NCBI GenBank assembly: GCA_003326195.1
Contig: LXQE01000161.1
Coordinates: forward strand, 90,077 to 143,168
Direction of reading: 5' to 3'
DNA length: 53,092 nucleotides
From: Nostoc punctiforme NIES-2108
GTDB taxonomy: Bacteria; Cyanobacteriota; Cyanobacteriia; Cyanobacteriales; Nostocaceae
How positions within the stretch are numbered: the stretch's first letter is position 1; every line of letters begins with the position of its first letter. Below are positions 39,486 to 47,837 of the stretch, piece by piece. Under the pieces are notes generated by a model. It did no database searches. It saw nothing but the letters and a program-made list of their open reading frames with translations, and was not told the DNA's origin. Made by a program: the position numbers and the translations under genes.

Positions 39486-40613
39486 ATGACTTTTACAGCA
39501 ATATCAGTTGACCAGAATACTATTCGTCGTCGGGGTACTGGTTTAAGAGCTTACAATCCCGAAAAAGTATTTAAAGGATACACACTTTTCACGCCTCTAA
39601 CAGGTCAAGGTGAAGTCTACCTTCTGAACTTGGAAGGCGAAATAGTACATCAGTGGAATCTGCCTTATCCACCAGGGTTATACGGTTATCTTTTGCCCAA
39701 TGGCAACCTTTTTTATAATGGTAAGACTCCACCAGAAGAACCCCTACGTTTTGCTTTATGGGCTGCATTCAAAAGCGGCGTTGTTTTAGAAGCAGACCCC
39801 AAGGGAAATATTATCTGGGAATATAAGCATCCAGATCATCATCATGATGGACGCAGATTAGCTAATGGCAACACAATTCTACTCGCCATAGAAAAGATAC
39901 CTCAGTCTTTAGTTCCTCGCATCAAAGGCGGTGTAACAGGTACAGAACCAGATGGTAATATCTATGCTGATGTGCTTTATGAAGTGACTCCAGCAGGTGA
40001 AATCGTTTGGACTTGGCACGCCCACGAACACCTCGATCCAGATATATTTACGATTACACCCCAGGATCATCGACATGAATGGACTCATGGGAATACCGTC
40101 GGGGAACTCGCTGATGGCAACATTATAGTGAGCTTTCGTAATATCTCCACAGTTGTCATTGTCGATCGCAAAACTGGAGAAATCATCTGGACGCTGGGCG
40201 ATGACGTGCTAGCACAGCAGCACTTCCCGAACGAACTAGCCAACGGTAATATCTTGATTTTCGACAATGGCGCACATCGCCGTAACATTGCTCTCAATTT
40301 TTCCCGTGTGATTGAGGTGAACCGTAAAACCAAAGAAATAGTTTGGGAATACACCGACAATCCGCCCCAAAATTTCTTCAGTTCTTATATATCAGGAGCG
40401 CAACGTTTGGCCAATGGCAATACCTTAATTACAGAAGGTGCTTATGGTCGAATATTCGAGGTGACAGTTACAGGGGAAATTGTTTGGGAATACATCAATC
40501 CCCACTTTGCAGTTAGGAATATTCCAGGTGAGAAGTCACCGGTAACTCGTGGAGAGCAAAATACAGTCTTCCGCGCCTTTCGTTATGCACCTGAAGAAGT
40601 ACCCTGGCTTTAG
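39486..40613 (+). CDS. Arylsulfotransferase-like beta-propeller protein
   Basis: 375 aa of the arylsulfotransferase (ASST) / PQQ-like propeller type. Repeated strands carry the pattern G.I.W.....H: GEIVHQWNLPYPPG, GNIIWEYKHPDHHHDGRRLA, GEIVWTWHAHEHLDPDIF, GEIIWTLGDD, KEIVWEYTDNPPQNFFSSYI and GEIVWEYINPHF, alternating with LANGNTLI-type turns. HEWTHGN may provide the catalytic-like histidines. No signal peptide, unlike periplasmic ASST enzymes, so sulfotransfer is not certain and it may be a cytoplasmic propeller of another function. The start is ATG at 39486. Confidence 0.82.
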   Translation: MTFTAISVDQNTIRRRGTGLRAYNPEKVFKGYTLFTPLTGQGEVYLLNLEGEIVHQWNLPYPPGLYGYLLPNGNLFYNGKTPPEEPLRFALWAAFKSGVVLEADPKGNIIWEYKHPDHHHDGRRLANGNTILLAIEKIPQSLVPRIKGGVTGTEPDGNIYADVLYEVTPAGEIVWTWHAHEHLDPDIFTITPQDHRHEWTHGNTVGELADGNIIVSFRNISTVVIVDRKTGEIIWTLGDDVLAQQHFPNELANGNILIFDNGAHRRNIALNFSRVIEVNRKTKEIVWEYTDNPPQNFFSSYISGAQRLANGNTLITEGAYGRIFEVTVTGEIVWEYINPHFAVRNIPGEKSPVTRGEQNTVFRAFRYAPEEVPWL

Positions 40614-40650
40614 GAGGCAGAGGGGCAGGGGGGCAGGGGAGCAGAGGAGA
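40613..40650 (+). repeat. Short tandem repeat tract (GGGGCAGGGGAGCAGAGG)
   Basis: Directly after the stop codon of the propeller gene: AGGAGGCAGAGGGGCAGGGG and GGCAGGGGAGCAGAGG. Same family as the tracts at 6290 and 19590. Confidence 0.75.
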
Positions 40651-40699
40651 AATAAATAATCCCCATTCCCTACTCCTTACCCTCACCAACAATTTTGGA

Positions 40700-40853
40700 T
40701 TAGGGACTTCCAAGAAATAAATTATCCAAATAAACGTAGACGCAAAGAGGCTTGCCGCAGGCTACCACAGAGACACAGAGAACACAGAGAGAGGAGAAAT
40801 AGAGAGGGTTTTTGCGTCAGTTTTGGGACATTTTTTTATTTGGAAGTCTCTTA
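40700..40853 (+). mobile_element. MITE-like element, copy 2
   Basis: It starts TTAGGGACTTCCAAGAAATA (40700) and ends TTTGGAAGTCTCTTA (40853), imperfect terminal inverted repeats of about 14 bases. It contains a GGCTTGCCGCAGGCTACC repeat (40749-40766) and AGAGACACAGAGAACACAG. Its ends and interior match the element at 18587-18716 in inverted orientation. No coding capacity. Confidence 0.75.
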
Positions 40854-41019
40854 TTTGAGTATTACTCCAGCTTCAAAGTTTGGTTAGTGTCGAGAATTTT
40901 TCACGCTACATTCGCTTCAAAAGGATTTTGTGACACTAACAATTTAAGATTTGGGATTTTGGATGAAAATTCAATTCCCAATGCCGATTAACAAGTCCTA
41001 TTTACCAAGGAACTTAAAC

Positions 41020-41691
41020 ATGGCCCAAATCAAGGTATACAGTGCAGTTGTTTGTCCTTATGCTCACCGTACCCGCTTGGTACTCCAAGAGAAAGGCATC
41101 GACTTCGATTTGATTGAGATTGATTTGCAGAATAAGCCTGAAGGATTTAGCAAAGTTTCGCCTTATGGTAAGGTGCCTGCAATAACTCATGACGAGAACC
41201 GAGTTTGGGAATCAGCGGTAATTAACGAATATCTCGATGAGGTATTTCCCAATCCACCACTGTTACCCAGCAGCCCCATTGCTAGGGCACAGGCTCGCAT
41301 CTGGATCGATTTTGCTAATACTAGATTCGTTCCCGCTTTTTCTACCCTGCTGCGGAGTTCAGATCCCCAAAAACAAGAAGAAGCTAAACAGGAACTATCT
41401 AAACACCTGGAATTTATTGAAAAGGAAGGTTTCGCAAAGCTTTCTGGGGAAGGCCCTTACTGGTTTGGTGAATCCATCAGTTTGGTTGATTTTACCTATT
41501 TCCCCTGGTTTGAGCGCTGGGCTGCACTGAAGCATTATCGCGGCTTTGGAATACCAGAGGAATTTACCCGTCTACGCCAGTGGAAACATGCTTTGAAAGA
41601 GCGTGAATCTGTAAAAGCGATCGCTCATTCTAAGGAATTCTACATCGAGCGATATGCTAAATTCGCTGCGCCTACTCTCGCTGCTGTTTAA
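41020..41691 (+). CDS. Glutathione S-transferase family protein
   Basis: 223 aa from ATG at 41020 (MAQIKVYSAVVCPYAHRTRL); AAGGAA lies 8 bases upstream, and the 23 extra in-frame codons before it are unconserved. The thioredoxin-like N-domain has CPYAHRTRLVLQEKG, the cis-Pro KVPAITHDENRVWESAVINE motif, and YLDE. The C-terminal helical domain (about 90-215) has ARIWIDFANTRFVPAF and GESISLVDFTYFPWFERW. The CPYAHR motif resembles omega/DHAR-like GSTs with a catalytic Cys. Role in detoxification or redox is inferred. Confidence 0.9.
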   Translation: MAQIKVYSAVVCPYAHRTRLVLQEKGIDFDLIEIDLQNKPEGFSKVSPYGKVPAITHDENRVWESAVINEYLDEVFPNPPLLPSSPIARAQARIWIDFANTRFVPAFSTLLRSSDPQKQEEAKQELSKHLEFIEKEGFAKLSGEGPYWFGESISLVDFTYFPWFERWAALKHYRGFGIPEEFTRLRQWKHALKERESVKAIAHSKEFYIERYAKFAAPTLAAV

Positions 41692-41706
41692 ATGTAATTC
41701 ATAATT

Positions 41707-41744
41707 ATGTTTCAAGTGGGAATTTAAATTTCCACTTGAAACAT
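41707..41744. terminator. 38-base palindrome between convergent genes, bidirectional terminator
   Basis: ATGTTTCAAGTGGGAATTT is followed at once by AAATTTCCACTTGAAACAT, complementary with a single mismatch. It lies between the ends of the GST and MDR genes. A/T-rich flanks on both sides support termination in both directions. Confidence 0.7.
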
Positions 41745-41763
41745 AAAATTAAATTCTTTAAAA

Positions 41764-42777
41764 TTACGAATTATAAATTACAATTTTACCGAAGTGAGCG
41801 GCACTTTTGAGGTAATGATAAGCTTCCCGTGCTTCAGTAAAGGGGAAAGCTCGATCGATAATCGGTTTGATTTGATGCTGTTGCATCGCCTGATTCATCG
41901 CCTCAAACATTTCTCGACTGCCAACATAAATCCCCTGAAATGTTAAACTCTTAAAAAGTATTGGCATGGGGTCAACCTCATTTCCTCTGCCCGATAATAC
42001 GCCAATAAAACTAATACGTCCCCCAATACGGACTGCTTGTAACGATTTTGGCAGAGTACCTGCACCGCCTACTTCAATTACATGATCTACACCTGTGCGA
42101 TTGGTTAATTGATAAACTTGCTTTTCCCAATCTGGTGTTGTTTTGTAGTTAATTGTCTCGTCAGCACCAAGCTGTTTAGCTCGTGCCAATTTCTCATCAC
42201 TGCTGGAAGTAATAATCGCTCTAGCACCATGTATCTTAGCAAACTGGAGAGCAAAAATTGAAACTCCTCCAGTACCGAGTAATAAAACACTATCACCTGC
42301 ACCAATATTGCCTTTTGTCACTAGTCCGTGCCAAGCTGTGACTGCTGCACAGGTTAAAGTTGCACCTTCAATATAGGATAGGTGATCAGGTAATATTACT
42401 AAACCATCTTGGTGTAATACGACATACTCAGCTAGCATTCCATCGATACCGCCTCCGAGATCGGATTTCATTTTCTCTTTGGTTAAAGAGCCATAAATCC
42501 AGTCTTGGAAGAAAATACCAGCGACGCGATCGCCTATTTTTACCCGTGTCACACCTTCCCCTACCGCCACAACTTCTCCCGCCCCGTCCGACATGGGAAT
42601 TAATGGATATTTCTGTCCAGTGCCGTAAGCTCCTTCAATAACCAGCAGATCGCGATAATTTAAGGATGTTGCTTTGACTTGAATCAGAACTTGTCCAGGT
42701 GCGGGTTTTGGTTCAGGGCGATCGACTAATGCCAAAGCATCAATTCCGGCGTTGCTTTGAATTTCGTAAGCTTTCAT
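41764..42777 (-). CDS. NAD(P)-dependent alcohol dehydrogenase / quinone-oxidoreductase-like MDR protein
   Basis: 337 aa medium-chain dehydrogenase/reductase. N-terminal GroES-like domain (VLIQVKATSLNYRDLLVIEG, the SDGAGEVVAVGEGVTRVKIG motif), then a Rossmann fold with LLLGTGGVSIFALQFAKIHG. The EVGGAGTLPKSLQAVRIGGR segment and the PFTEAREAYHYLKSAAHFGK IV end are typical. The zinc-ligand Cys of classical ADH is not at the usual place (NYRDLL), so it is probably zinc-independent. The start is ATG at 42777. Confidence 0.88.
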   Translation of the reverse strand: MKAYEIQSNAGIDALALVDRPEPKPAPGQVLIQVKATSLNYRDLLVIEGAYGTGQKYPLIPMSDGAGEVVAVGEGVTRVKIGDRVAGIFFQDWIYGSLTKEKMKSDLGGGIDGMLAEYVVLHQDGLVILPDHLSYIEGATLTCAAVTAWHGLVTKGNIGAGDSVLLLGTGGVSIFALQFAKIHGARAIITSSSDEKLARAKQLGADETINYKTTPDWEKQVYQLTNRTGVDHVIEVGGAGTLPKSLQAVRIGGRISFIGVLSGRGNEVDPMPILFKSLTFQGIYVGSREMFEAMNQAMQQHQIKPIIDRAFPFTEAREAYHYLKSAAHFGKIVIYNS

Positions 42778-43136
42778 AGATTTCCTTTTGTCAGTAGCTT
42801 AAACGCCACAGTACAAGACTAGGCTATCGCCAATCGTCTAGTGCGAAAATATCTGATACCATTTCACGAAATTATTGATACAAATCACTTCCTCTGCTCC
42901 TCTGCTTGCCCATGTGTATCATTTTTTAAGTGAAACGGTATGAGCGATTGATCCCGATATGATTGATACGTCATTGTTCTAGCTACAATACCAAACCCAT
43001 AGCTAGGGTGAAAAACAATGTAGAGACGTAGCGCTGCTACATCTCTACAAAGGTTTTGGATAACGCATATTTAATTTCACCAGTAGGGATGCACACTGCG
43101 CCCCTAGATCGTCGGTTTCTAACCGCCCTTTGAATA
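42778..43136. other. Repeat-bearing spacer
   Basis: Contains a CCTCTGCTCCTCTGCTTGCC tract (42890-42910). A hairpin GTAGAGACGTAGC (43020-43032) / GCTACATCTCTAC (43036-43048) of the dispersed GTAGAGACG family lies beyond it. Two copies of an ATACCATTTCA / TGAAACGGTAT element flank 42858-42945 in inverted orientation. No gene recognised. Confidence 0.5.
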
Positions 43137-44159
43137 CTACAGAGAATTTATGAACTGGTGTACTTTTTCTAAAAGTGGCTGATATTCTATTTGCTCTGCT
43201 AACTCTTGGGCATTTTGGTAGCACGATCGCGCCATTTTTTTGCGTTTCGTAGTGGCGTAAACGCTTCCCATATTTAGCAAAGTTGAAATTTCTCCGAGAT
43301 TATCGCCCAGTTCTTGATAAATCACAATGGCTTGCTTGTAGAACTTCATTGCTTGGCGATGCTCTGCCAGGATGCTGTAGGTAAAACCAATATTGTGAAG
43401 GGTTGTTGCCTCACCAGAGCGATCGCTGATTTCTCGACGTGTCAAAAGAACTTGATAGTAGAGCAATAGTGCTTGTTTCGGTTTTCCTACATCGCTATAA
43501 ATTGAGGCAATATTATTCAAAGTGGTTGCTTCACCAACCAAATTCTTGATAGCTCGTTGAATTGGTAGTGCTGCTTGAAAAAATTCTAGCGCTTGCTCAA
43601 ACTTGCCTAAGACATTGTAGGCAAATCCAATACCATTGAGCGTTGTTGCTTCACCAGAAAAGTCACCTAACAATCGCCGCATCCTCAAAATTTGGTGTTG
43701 TAGCAACAGTGCCCGTTTTGGTTCTCCTAAACGCGTATAAATTAGTGCGACATCATTAAGAGTAGAAACTTCACTTTGAGTATCTTGCGATCGCCTAAAT
43801 ATTGGTAGTGCTTGTTCAAAATATTTTAACGCTTGCGAAAAGCGTCCAAGACGGCTACAGGTAGAACCCAGATTGCTAAGTGCAGTTGCTTTTGCTGGCG
43901 CGTTGCCAATTTCAACAGCAACCGAAAGCGCCTGATGAAAGCGCTCTAATGCTTTTTGAGGTTGCCAGCAACTGAGGTGAGCTAAACCAAGGTCGTTTAA
44001 TGTATAACCTTCTCTGGCTCGGTCTGGAATTGCTCTGGCCAAGTGTAAATTTTTGGTTGCAAGATCGAGAGATTCTTGAAATTTCCCCCGTTGGTAGTAG
44101 CGGTTTGCTTCATCACGACGTTGTTCCCATTCTTTGACTTGATTTAAAGGTTGCGTCAT
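43137..44159 (-). CDS. Tetratricopeptide-repeat protein (about 8 TPRs)
   Basis: 340 aa made almost wholly of TPR units of about 40 residues, each with the pattern (A/G)xxxTLNNIGxxYxxLGxxxxALxxxxQAL: YTLNDLGLAHLSCWQPQKAL, ALSNLGSTCSRLGRFSQALK, TLNDVALIYTRLGEPKRALL, TLNGIGFAYNVLGKFEQALE, TLNNIASIYSDVGKPKQALL, TLHNIGFTYSILAEHRQAMK, TLLNMGSVYATTKRKKMARS. No signal peptide and no fused domain. A scaffold for protein-protein contacts; partners unknown. ATG at 44159. Confidence 0.9.
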   Translation of the reverse strand: MTQPLNQVKEWEQRRDEANRYYQRGKFQESLDLATKNLHLARAIPDRAREGYTLNDLGLAHLSCWQPQKALERFHQALSVAVEIGNAPAKATALSNLGSTCSRLGRFSQALKYFEQALPIFRRSQDTQSEVSTLNDVALIYTRLGEPKRALLLQHQILRMRRLLGDFSGEATTLNGIGFAYNVLGKFEQALEFFQAALPIQRAIKNLVGEATTLNNIASIYSDVGKPKQALLLYYQVLLTRREISDRSGEATTLHNIGFTYSILAEHRQAMKFYKQAIVIYQELGDNLGEISTLLNMGSVYATTKRKKMARSCYQNAQELAEQIEYQPLLEKVHQFINSL

Positions 44160-44355
44160 CTGACCTCAGTTGCATTCTGCGATAAGTAGGTAGGACATCT
44201 CTTGGGAATAAACCCCTCTTAGGTTTCCCAAATTTTAACCTTAATCTTCTATCTTTAGATATAAGACGTAAATAGAGAAGTATGCTATTGTTTCATACTT
44301 ACAGGAATATTTATGAAGCAATTAATACAAATACTGTAGGGGCGCATCGCAGTGC

Positions 44356-44560
44356 ATTGGTGTCAACTTAACGTGAAAGCCAGCCTAGAAAAAGCTTTTA
44401 GATATTGTCTCCTTGTCTCGTTCCCAGTCTCAGACTGGGAATGCCGTCTTTGGGGATGCTGTCTCCCTTGCTGGCGGCAGAGCCGCAATTGAAGTGCATT
44501 TCCAGCCCAGAGGCTGGAAACGAGATTTGACAAGGCTTTTAGCTTAAGTTGACACCAATG
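44356..44560. mobile_element. Non-autonomous element with 16-bp perfect terminal inverted repeats
   Basis: ATTGGTGTCAACTTAA (44356-44371) and TTAAGTTGACACCAAT (44544-44559) are perfect inverted repeats. Flanking ATCGCAGTGC (44346-44355) and ATAGCAGTGC (44561-44570) differ by one base and could be a target duplication. The interior (about 170 bases) holds CTCGTTCCCAGTCTCAGACTGGGAATGC and CATTTCCAGCCCAGAGGCTG hairpins of a dispersed family and no transposase, so it is MITE-like. A 65-codon frame at 44549-44746 is unsupported. Confidence 0.7.
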
Positions 44561-44756
44561 ATAGCAGTGCGTCCTCAGATTCTCTATTTATTTCAAAAGT
44601 CGGGAATCTTGTTGTTACATCGTTATTTTCAACTCAACCGTTGCCGCAACACAAAGCCAGTAAAGGTTCTATCTCAGGCATGGTCTCAGAGTCGGAAGAT
44701 AAACGCTACTTTAAACAAGCGTGTTTTTTTCCAAACATTAATATAATGCTCTTACT

Positions 44757-46637
44757 ATGAGCATCTATCAATCTCTCAAAAAATCTTATACACCAGATCG
44801 TCGGCGTGAAAATGACTGGCGGTTGTTTTTGCGTTTGGTGCCTTATGCCCGTCGTAACGGACGGCTACTGGCGCTGTCGATGTGCCTACTCGTACCGATC
44901 GCACTAGCTAATGCCTTACAACCTTTCTTGATCGGCCAAGTAATCTCCCTGATTCGTAATGAATCAAGCACTTACGAATTTTTCAGGAATCGTCCCTTCT
45001 CACAAGGGCTAAATATCCTAGAAGGATTATTGGTAACTGCGATCGCCATCCAATTGATGTTGACAGGTTTCCAAGGTTATATAGTCCAAAAGCTAGGGCA
45101 ACAAATCACCGCAGCAATTCGCCAAGACTTATTTCACCATGTGACATCTCTAGCAGTGCGCTTTTTTGACCGCACACCCGTAGGTAAATTAATTACCAGA
45201 ATCACCAGCGATGTAGAAGTGTTAGGCGATGTCTTTTCTACTGGAGCAGTTGGTATTATATCCGATTTGTTTTTAATGCTGGTGACTTTGGGTTTAATGT
45301 TTTCCATCCAGTGGCAACTTTCTTGCTTGCTGGTATTGATGTTGTTACCAACTAGTTGGGTAATTGTTTACATTCAAAAACAGTACCGCAAAGCCAATTA
45401 CAAAGGACGAGAAGAACTTTCGATCCTGAATTCACAGCTACAAGAAAATGTGCTTGGTATTAACGTCGTACAGTTGTTCCGTAGAGAAAAATTTAATGCC
45501 GAATTGTTTCGTGCGACAAACAGCAACTACACTCAGCAAATGGATAAAACCATCTTTTATGATTCATTTGTTTCAGCAACCTTAGAATGGATTGGACTGA
45601 TTGCGATCGCAGGTGTTTTGTGCGTGGGTGGTTGGTTGCTGTTGGAAAAAAACTTGACTTTCGGGACTTTATCGACATTTATATTATATGCCCAGCGATT
45701 ATTTGACCCTTTAAGGGCTTTTGCCGAAAAATTTACGGTAATTCAAGCTGGTTTCACTGCCATTGAACGCGTAGGCGATATATTAGACGAACCGATAGAA
45801 ATTCGCGATCGCGCCAATGTCCGCTTCTCAATATTTGATGCGAAATTTGGCTACATCGACGAAATCCTGGCAAATCTAGAATCCCCAGACCTCACTTCCC
45901 CCCCAGAACTGGGAGAGATTCGCTTCGATCATGTCTGGTTTGCTTACAAAAATGATGATTACGTAATTAAAGACTTAGATTTCACCATTCATCCTGGTGA
46001 AAAAATTGCATTAGTCGGCCCCACTGGTGCGGGTAAAACTTCAATTATCCGTCTTTTGTGCCGCCTCTACGAACCCACTCAAGGACGCATTCTCATAGAT
46101 GGCGTCGATATTCGGGAAGTACCACAAGCAGAACTGCGGCGCTACATGGCGGTAATTTTACAAGAAGGCTTTTTGTTTGCTGGCGATGTTAAAAGCAACA
46201 TCTCTTTAGGAGATGGCTATACCATTGAGCAGATTCAACAAGCAGCCGAAGAAACCAACATTGCCCAGTTTATAGAAGAATTACCTCAAGGTTATGATAC
46301 TCAACTTCGAGAACGGGGCACAAATATTTCTAGTGGTCAAAAGCAACTTTTAGCCTTTGCGCGGGCTGCCATTCGCAATCCGCAAATTTTGGTACTAGAT
46401 GAGGCTACCGCTAGTTTAGATGTTGGTACAGAAGCTTCAGTTCAAGAGGCATTAAATCAGCTTTTACTCAGACGTACCGCCATTATTATCGCTCACCGCT
46501 TGTCTACGATTCGCAATGTAGACCGTATTTTTGTTCTCAAGCGTGGCGAATTAATCGAACAGGGAAGTCACGAGCAACTACTGCAACAGGGAGGGCTTTA
46601 TGCCACTTTACATAACTTACAGATGTTGGGAAGTTAG
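44757..46637 (+). CDS. ABC transporter, fused permease and ATPase (half-transporter exporter)
   Basis: 626 aa half-ABC exporter that works as a dimer in the plasma membrane. Six transmembrane helices lie within about residues 40-340 (LLALSMCLLVPIALANALQP, LLVTAIAIQLMLTGFQGYIV, ISDLFLMLVTLGLMFSIQWQ, LLVLMLLPTSWVIVYIQKQY, LEWIGLIAIAGVLCVGGWLL). The nucleotide-binding domain (about 385-626) has Walker A GPTGAGKTS, Q-loop VILQEGFLF, signature SSGQKQ, Walker B ILVLDEATAS and the H-loop AHRLSTI. All catalytic motifs are intact. Substrate unknown (lipid or drug exporter type). ATG at 44757. Confidence 0.93.
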   Translation: MSIYQSLKKSYTPDRRRENDWRLFLRLVPYARRNGRLLALSMCLLVPIALANALQPFLIGQVISLIRNESSTYEFFRNRPFSQGLNILEGLLVTAIAIQLMLTGFQGYIVQKLGQQITAAIRQDLFHHVTSLAVRFFDRTPVGKLITRITSDVEVLGDVFSTGAVGIISDLFLMLVTLGLMFSIQWQLSCLLVLMLLPTSWVIVYIQKQYRKANYKGREELSILNSQLQENVLGINVVQLFRREKFNAELFRATNSNYTQQMDKTIFYDSFVSATLEWIGLIAIAGVLCVGGWLLLEKNLTFGTLSTFILYAQRLFDPLRAFAEKFTVIQAGFTAIERVGDILDEPIEIRDRANVRFSIFDAKFGYIDEILANLESPDLTSPPELGEIRFDHVWFAYKNDDYVIKDLDFTIHPGEKIALVGPTGAGKTSIIRLLCRLYEPTQGRILIDGVDIREVPQAELRRYMAVILQEGFLFAGDVKSNISLGDGYTIEQIQQAAEETNIAQFIEELPQGYDTQLRERGTNISSGQKQLLAFARAAIRNPQILVLDEATASLDVGTEASVQEALNQLLLRRTAIIIAHRLSTIRNVDRIFVLKRGELIEQGSHEQLLQQGGLYATLHNLQMLGS

Positions 46638-46928
46638 TATATTTTATAATCCCAAGGTGAAAATTAGCGATCGCAACGTTCGCAGCAGGCATTGCCTAAA
46701 ATGATGTTGTTATTGAAAGTGCGATCGCACAAAATAATACCAATTTGAAAAAAAGAATGCGACAAATAGATCATTTGTAGAGACGCGATTCATCGCGTCT
46801 TTAGCCAAGGATGTGTTGCAATCATTAATTGAATTGGTATAATTAGCTCATTGCTATTACTAAATTTTATTAAGAATCCATTTCGGTTAAGTGTAAAAGG
46901 CTAAGAGAAAAGGGGAAAGAAAAAACCT
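46638..46928. repeat. Repeat-filled spacer with GTAGAGACGCGATTCATCGCG hairpin
   Basis: Contains two GCGATCGC-like sites (46669, 46721). The hairpin TGTAGAGACGCGAT / ATCGCGTCTTT lies at about 46777-46802, between ATACCAATTTGAAA and TTGAATTGGTAT flanks (46738-46750 and 46829-46840), which are themselves inverted. An AAGGCTAAGAGAAAAGGGG stretch runs into the end of the next gene. It may terminate the ABC gene. Confidence 0.55.
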
Positions 46929-47632
46929 TTAACCCTTACCCTTTTCCCTTTTCCCAAAATCCGATTCCGAATTAAAAATGCCTAACCGAGAAGTATTCAT
47001 ACCCATCTGACCTACAACTTTTGGCGCATCAACCCGCAGACTCATCTGCTCACAACGCACACTTAACCAAGGCTGACCTAAACCTATTCCAGAAAAAGGA
47101 CTTTCAGCGGGGATTTCTAACCTAGAACCAATCAAACCTAATACAGACACCACTTCAGCAGGGAACATCAGCAAATCGGCACCCTTGGCGCTGAAAGCAG
47201 AAGCACTTAACCACTGTCTCCATGCCAAGCTTTGTTGATTATAGTTAAGACTACACAATCTTTGATTTCCCTGATGTACAGTAACATACTTTCCTTGTTC
47301 CCAGGTAAACTCAGCTAGTTCCTTTGGTAGTCCCCAAATTTCTCGACCACCAGCCACCGAATCAGCATTATCTACATAAATATGAGAAATCCAAGCGCCG
47401 ATTTTCCTCTGGTAATTAATCAAAGCTGGGACAACAATTAACTCACTATACTCCAGTACTGAGCCTGACCCATAATGAGATAAATACACGCTAGCGAGGG
47501 TTTTACCAGGCCATACAGAAACAATGTCTAACTCTAAGGGAATCAAAGGGCGCACTTGGTCAATATTTACCAAATGCAGAGTTTGGATAGCATAGCCTTG
47601 AAGTATCCAAGGTGCTTGGGGATATGGCATAA
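46929..47632 (-). CDS. Acetoacetate decarboxylase (ADC)-family protein
   Basis: 234 aa from ATG at 47632 (MPYPQAPWILQGYAIQTLHL), chosen because the conserved part begins there; the open frame runs 18 codons further upstream through repeat sequence. Landmarks: VSVWPGKTLASVYLSHYGSG, the LIVVPALINYQRKIGAWISH strand, IYVDNADSVAGGREIWGLPK typical of ADC-like proteins, and a final beta segment. The catalytic Lys of true acetoacetate decarboxylase is not obvious (GLPKELAEF has a Lys). The last 12 residues (FGKREKGKG) are encoded by a repeat tract. Confidence 0.8.
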
Positions 47633-47689
47633 GGGAGTTAGGAGTTGAGATTGAGGGGTTAGGAATAAAGTTAAGAATTAAGATCAAGA

Positions 47690-47757
47690 GTTACCAATAT
47701 TAGTTCTAGTCTAACTCCTAACTCCTAACTCCTAATTCCTAACCCCTAACTCCTAAA
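47690..47757. repeat. CTAACTCCTAA tandem repeats between dnaK and the ADC-like gene
   Basis: At least six irregular copies of TAACTCC(T/C)AA from about 47710 to 47755. The complementary version (GGAGTTAGGAGTTGAGATTG) lies at 47635-47660, so the region can fold back on itself. Same family as 2063-2125. Confidence 0.7.
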
Positions 47758-47792
47758 AAAAAATCCCCACCCAGGCATTTGCCTGAATGGGT
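47755..47792 (-). terminator. Intrinsic terminator of dnaK
   Basis: On the minus strand: ACCCATTCAGGC, loop AAA(T), GCCTGGGT, then GGGGATTTTTTTTT. The stem pairs ACCC with GGGT and AGGC with GCCT around a 4-base bulge. The T-run corresponds to the A-run at 47755-47763. It starts about 45 bases after the dnaK stop. Confidence 0.75.
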
Positions 47793-47837
47793 AATATGAG
47801 GTCGAACAAAACAATCTTCCCAAAAGAAATAGAGGAA

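Noticed and set aside
44549..44746. 65-codon frame before the ABC transporter
   Set aside because: It begins inside the end of the MITE-like element and has no recognisable content.
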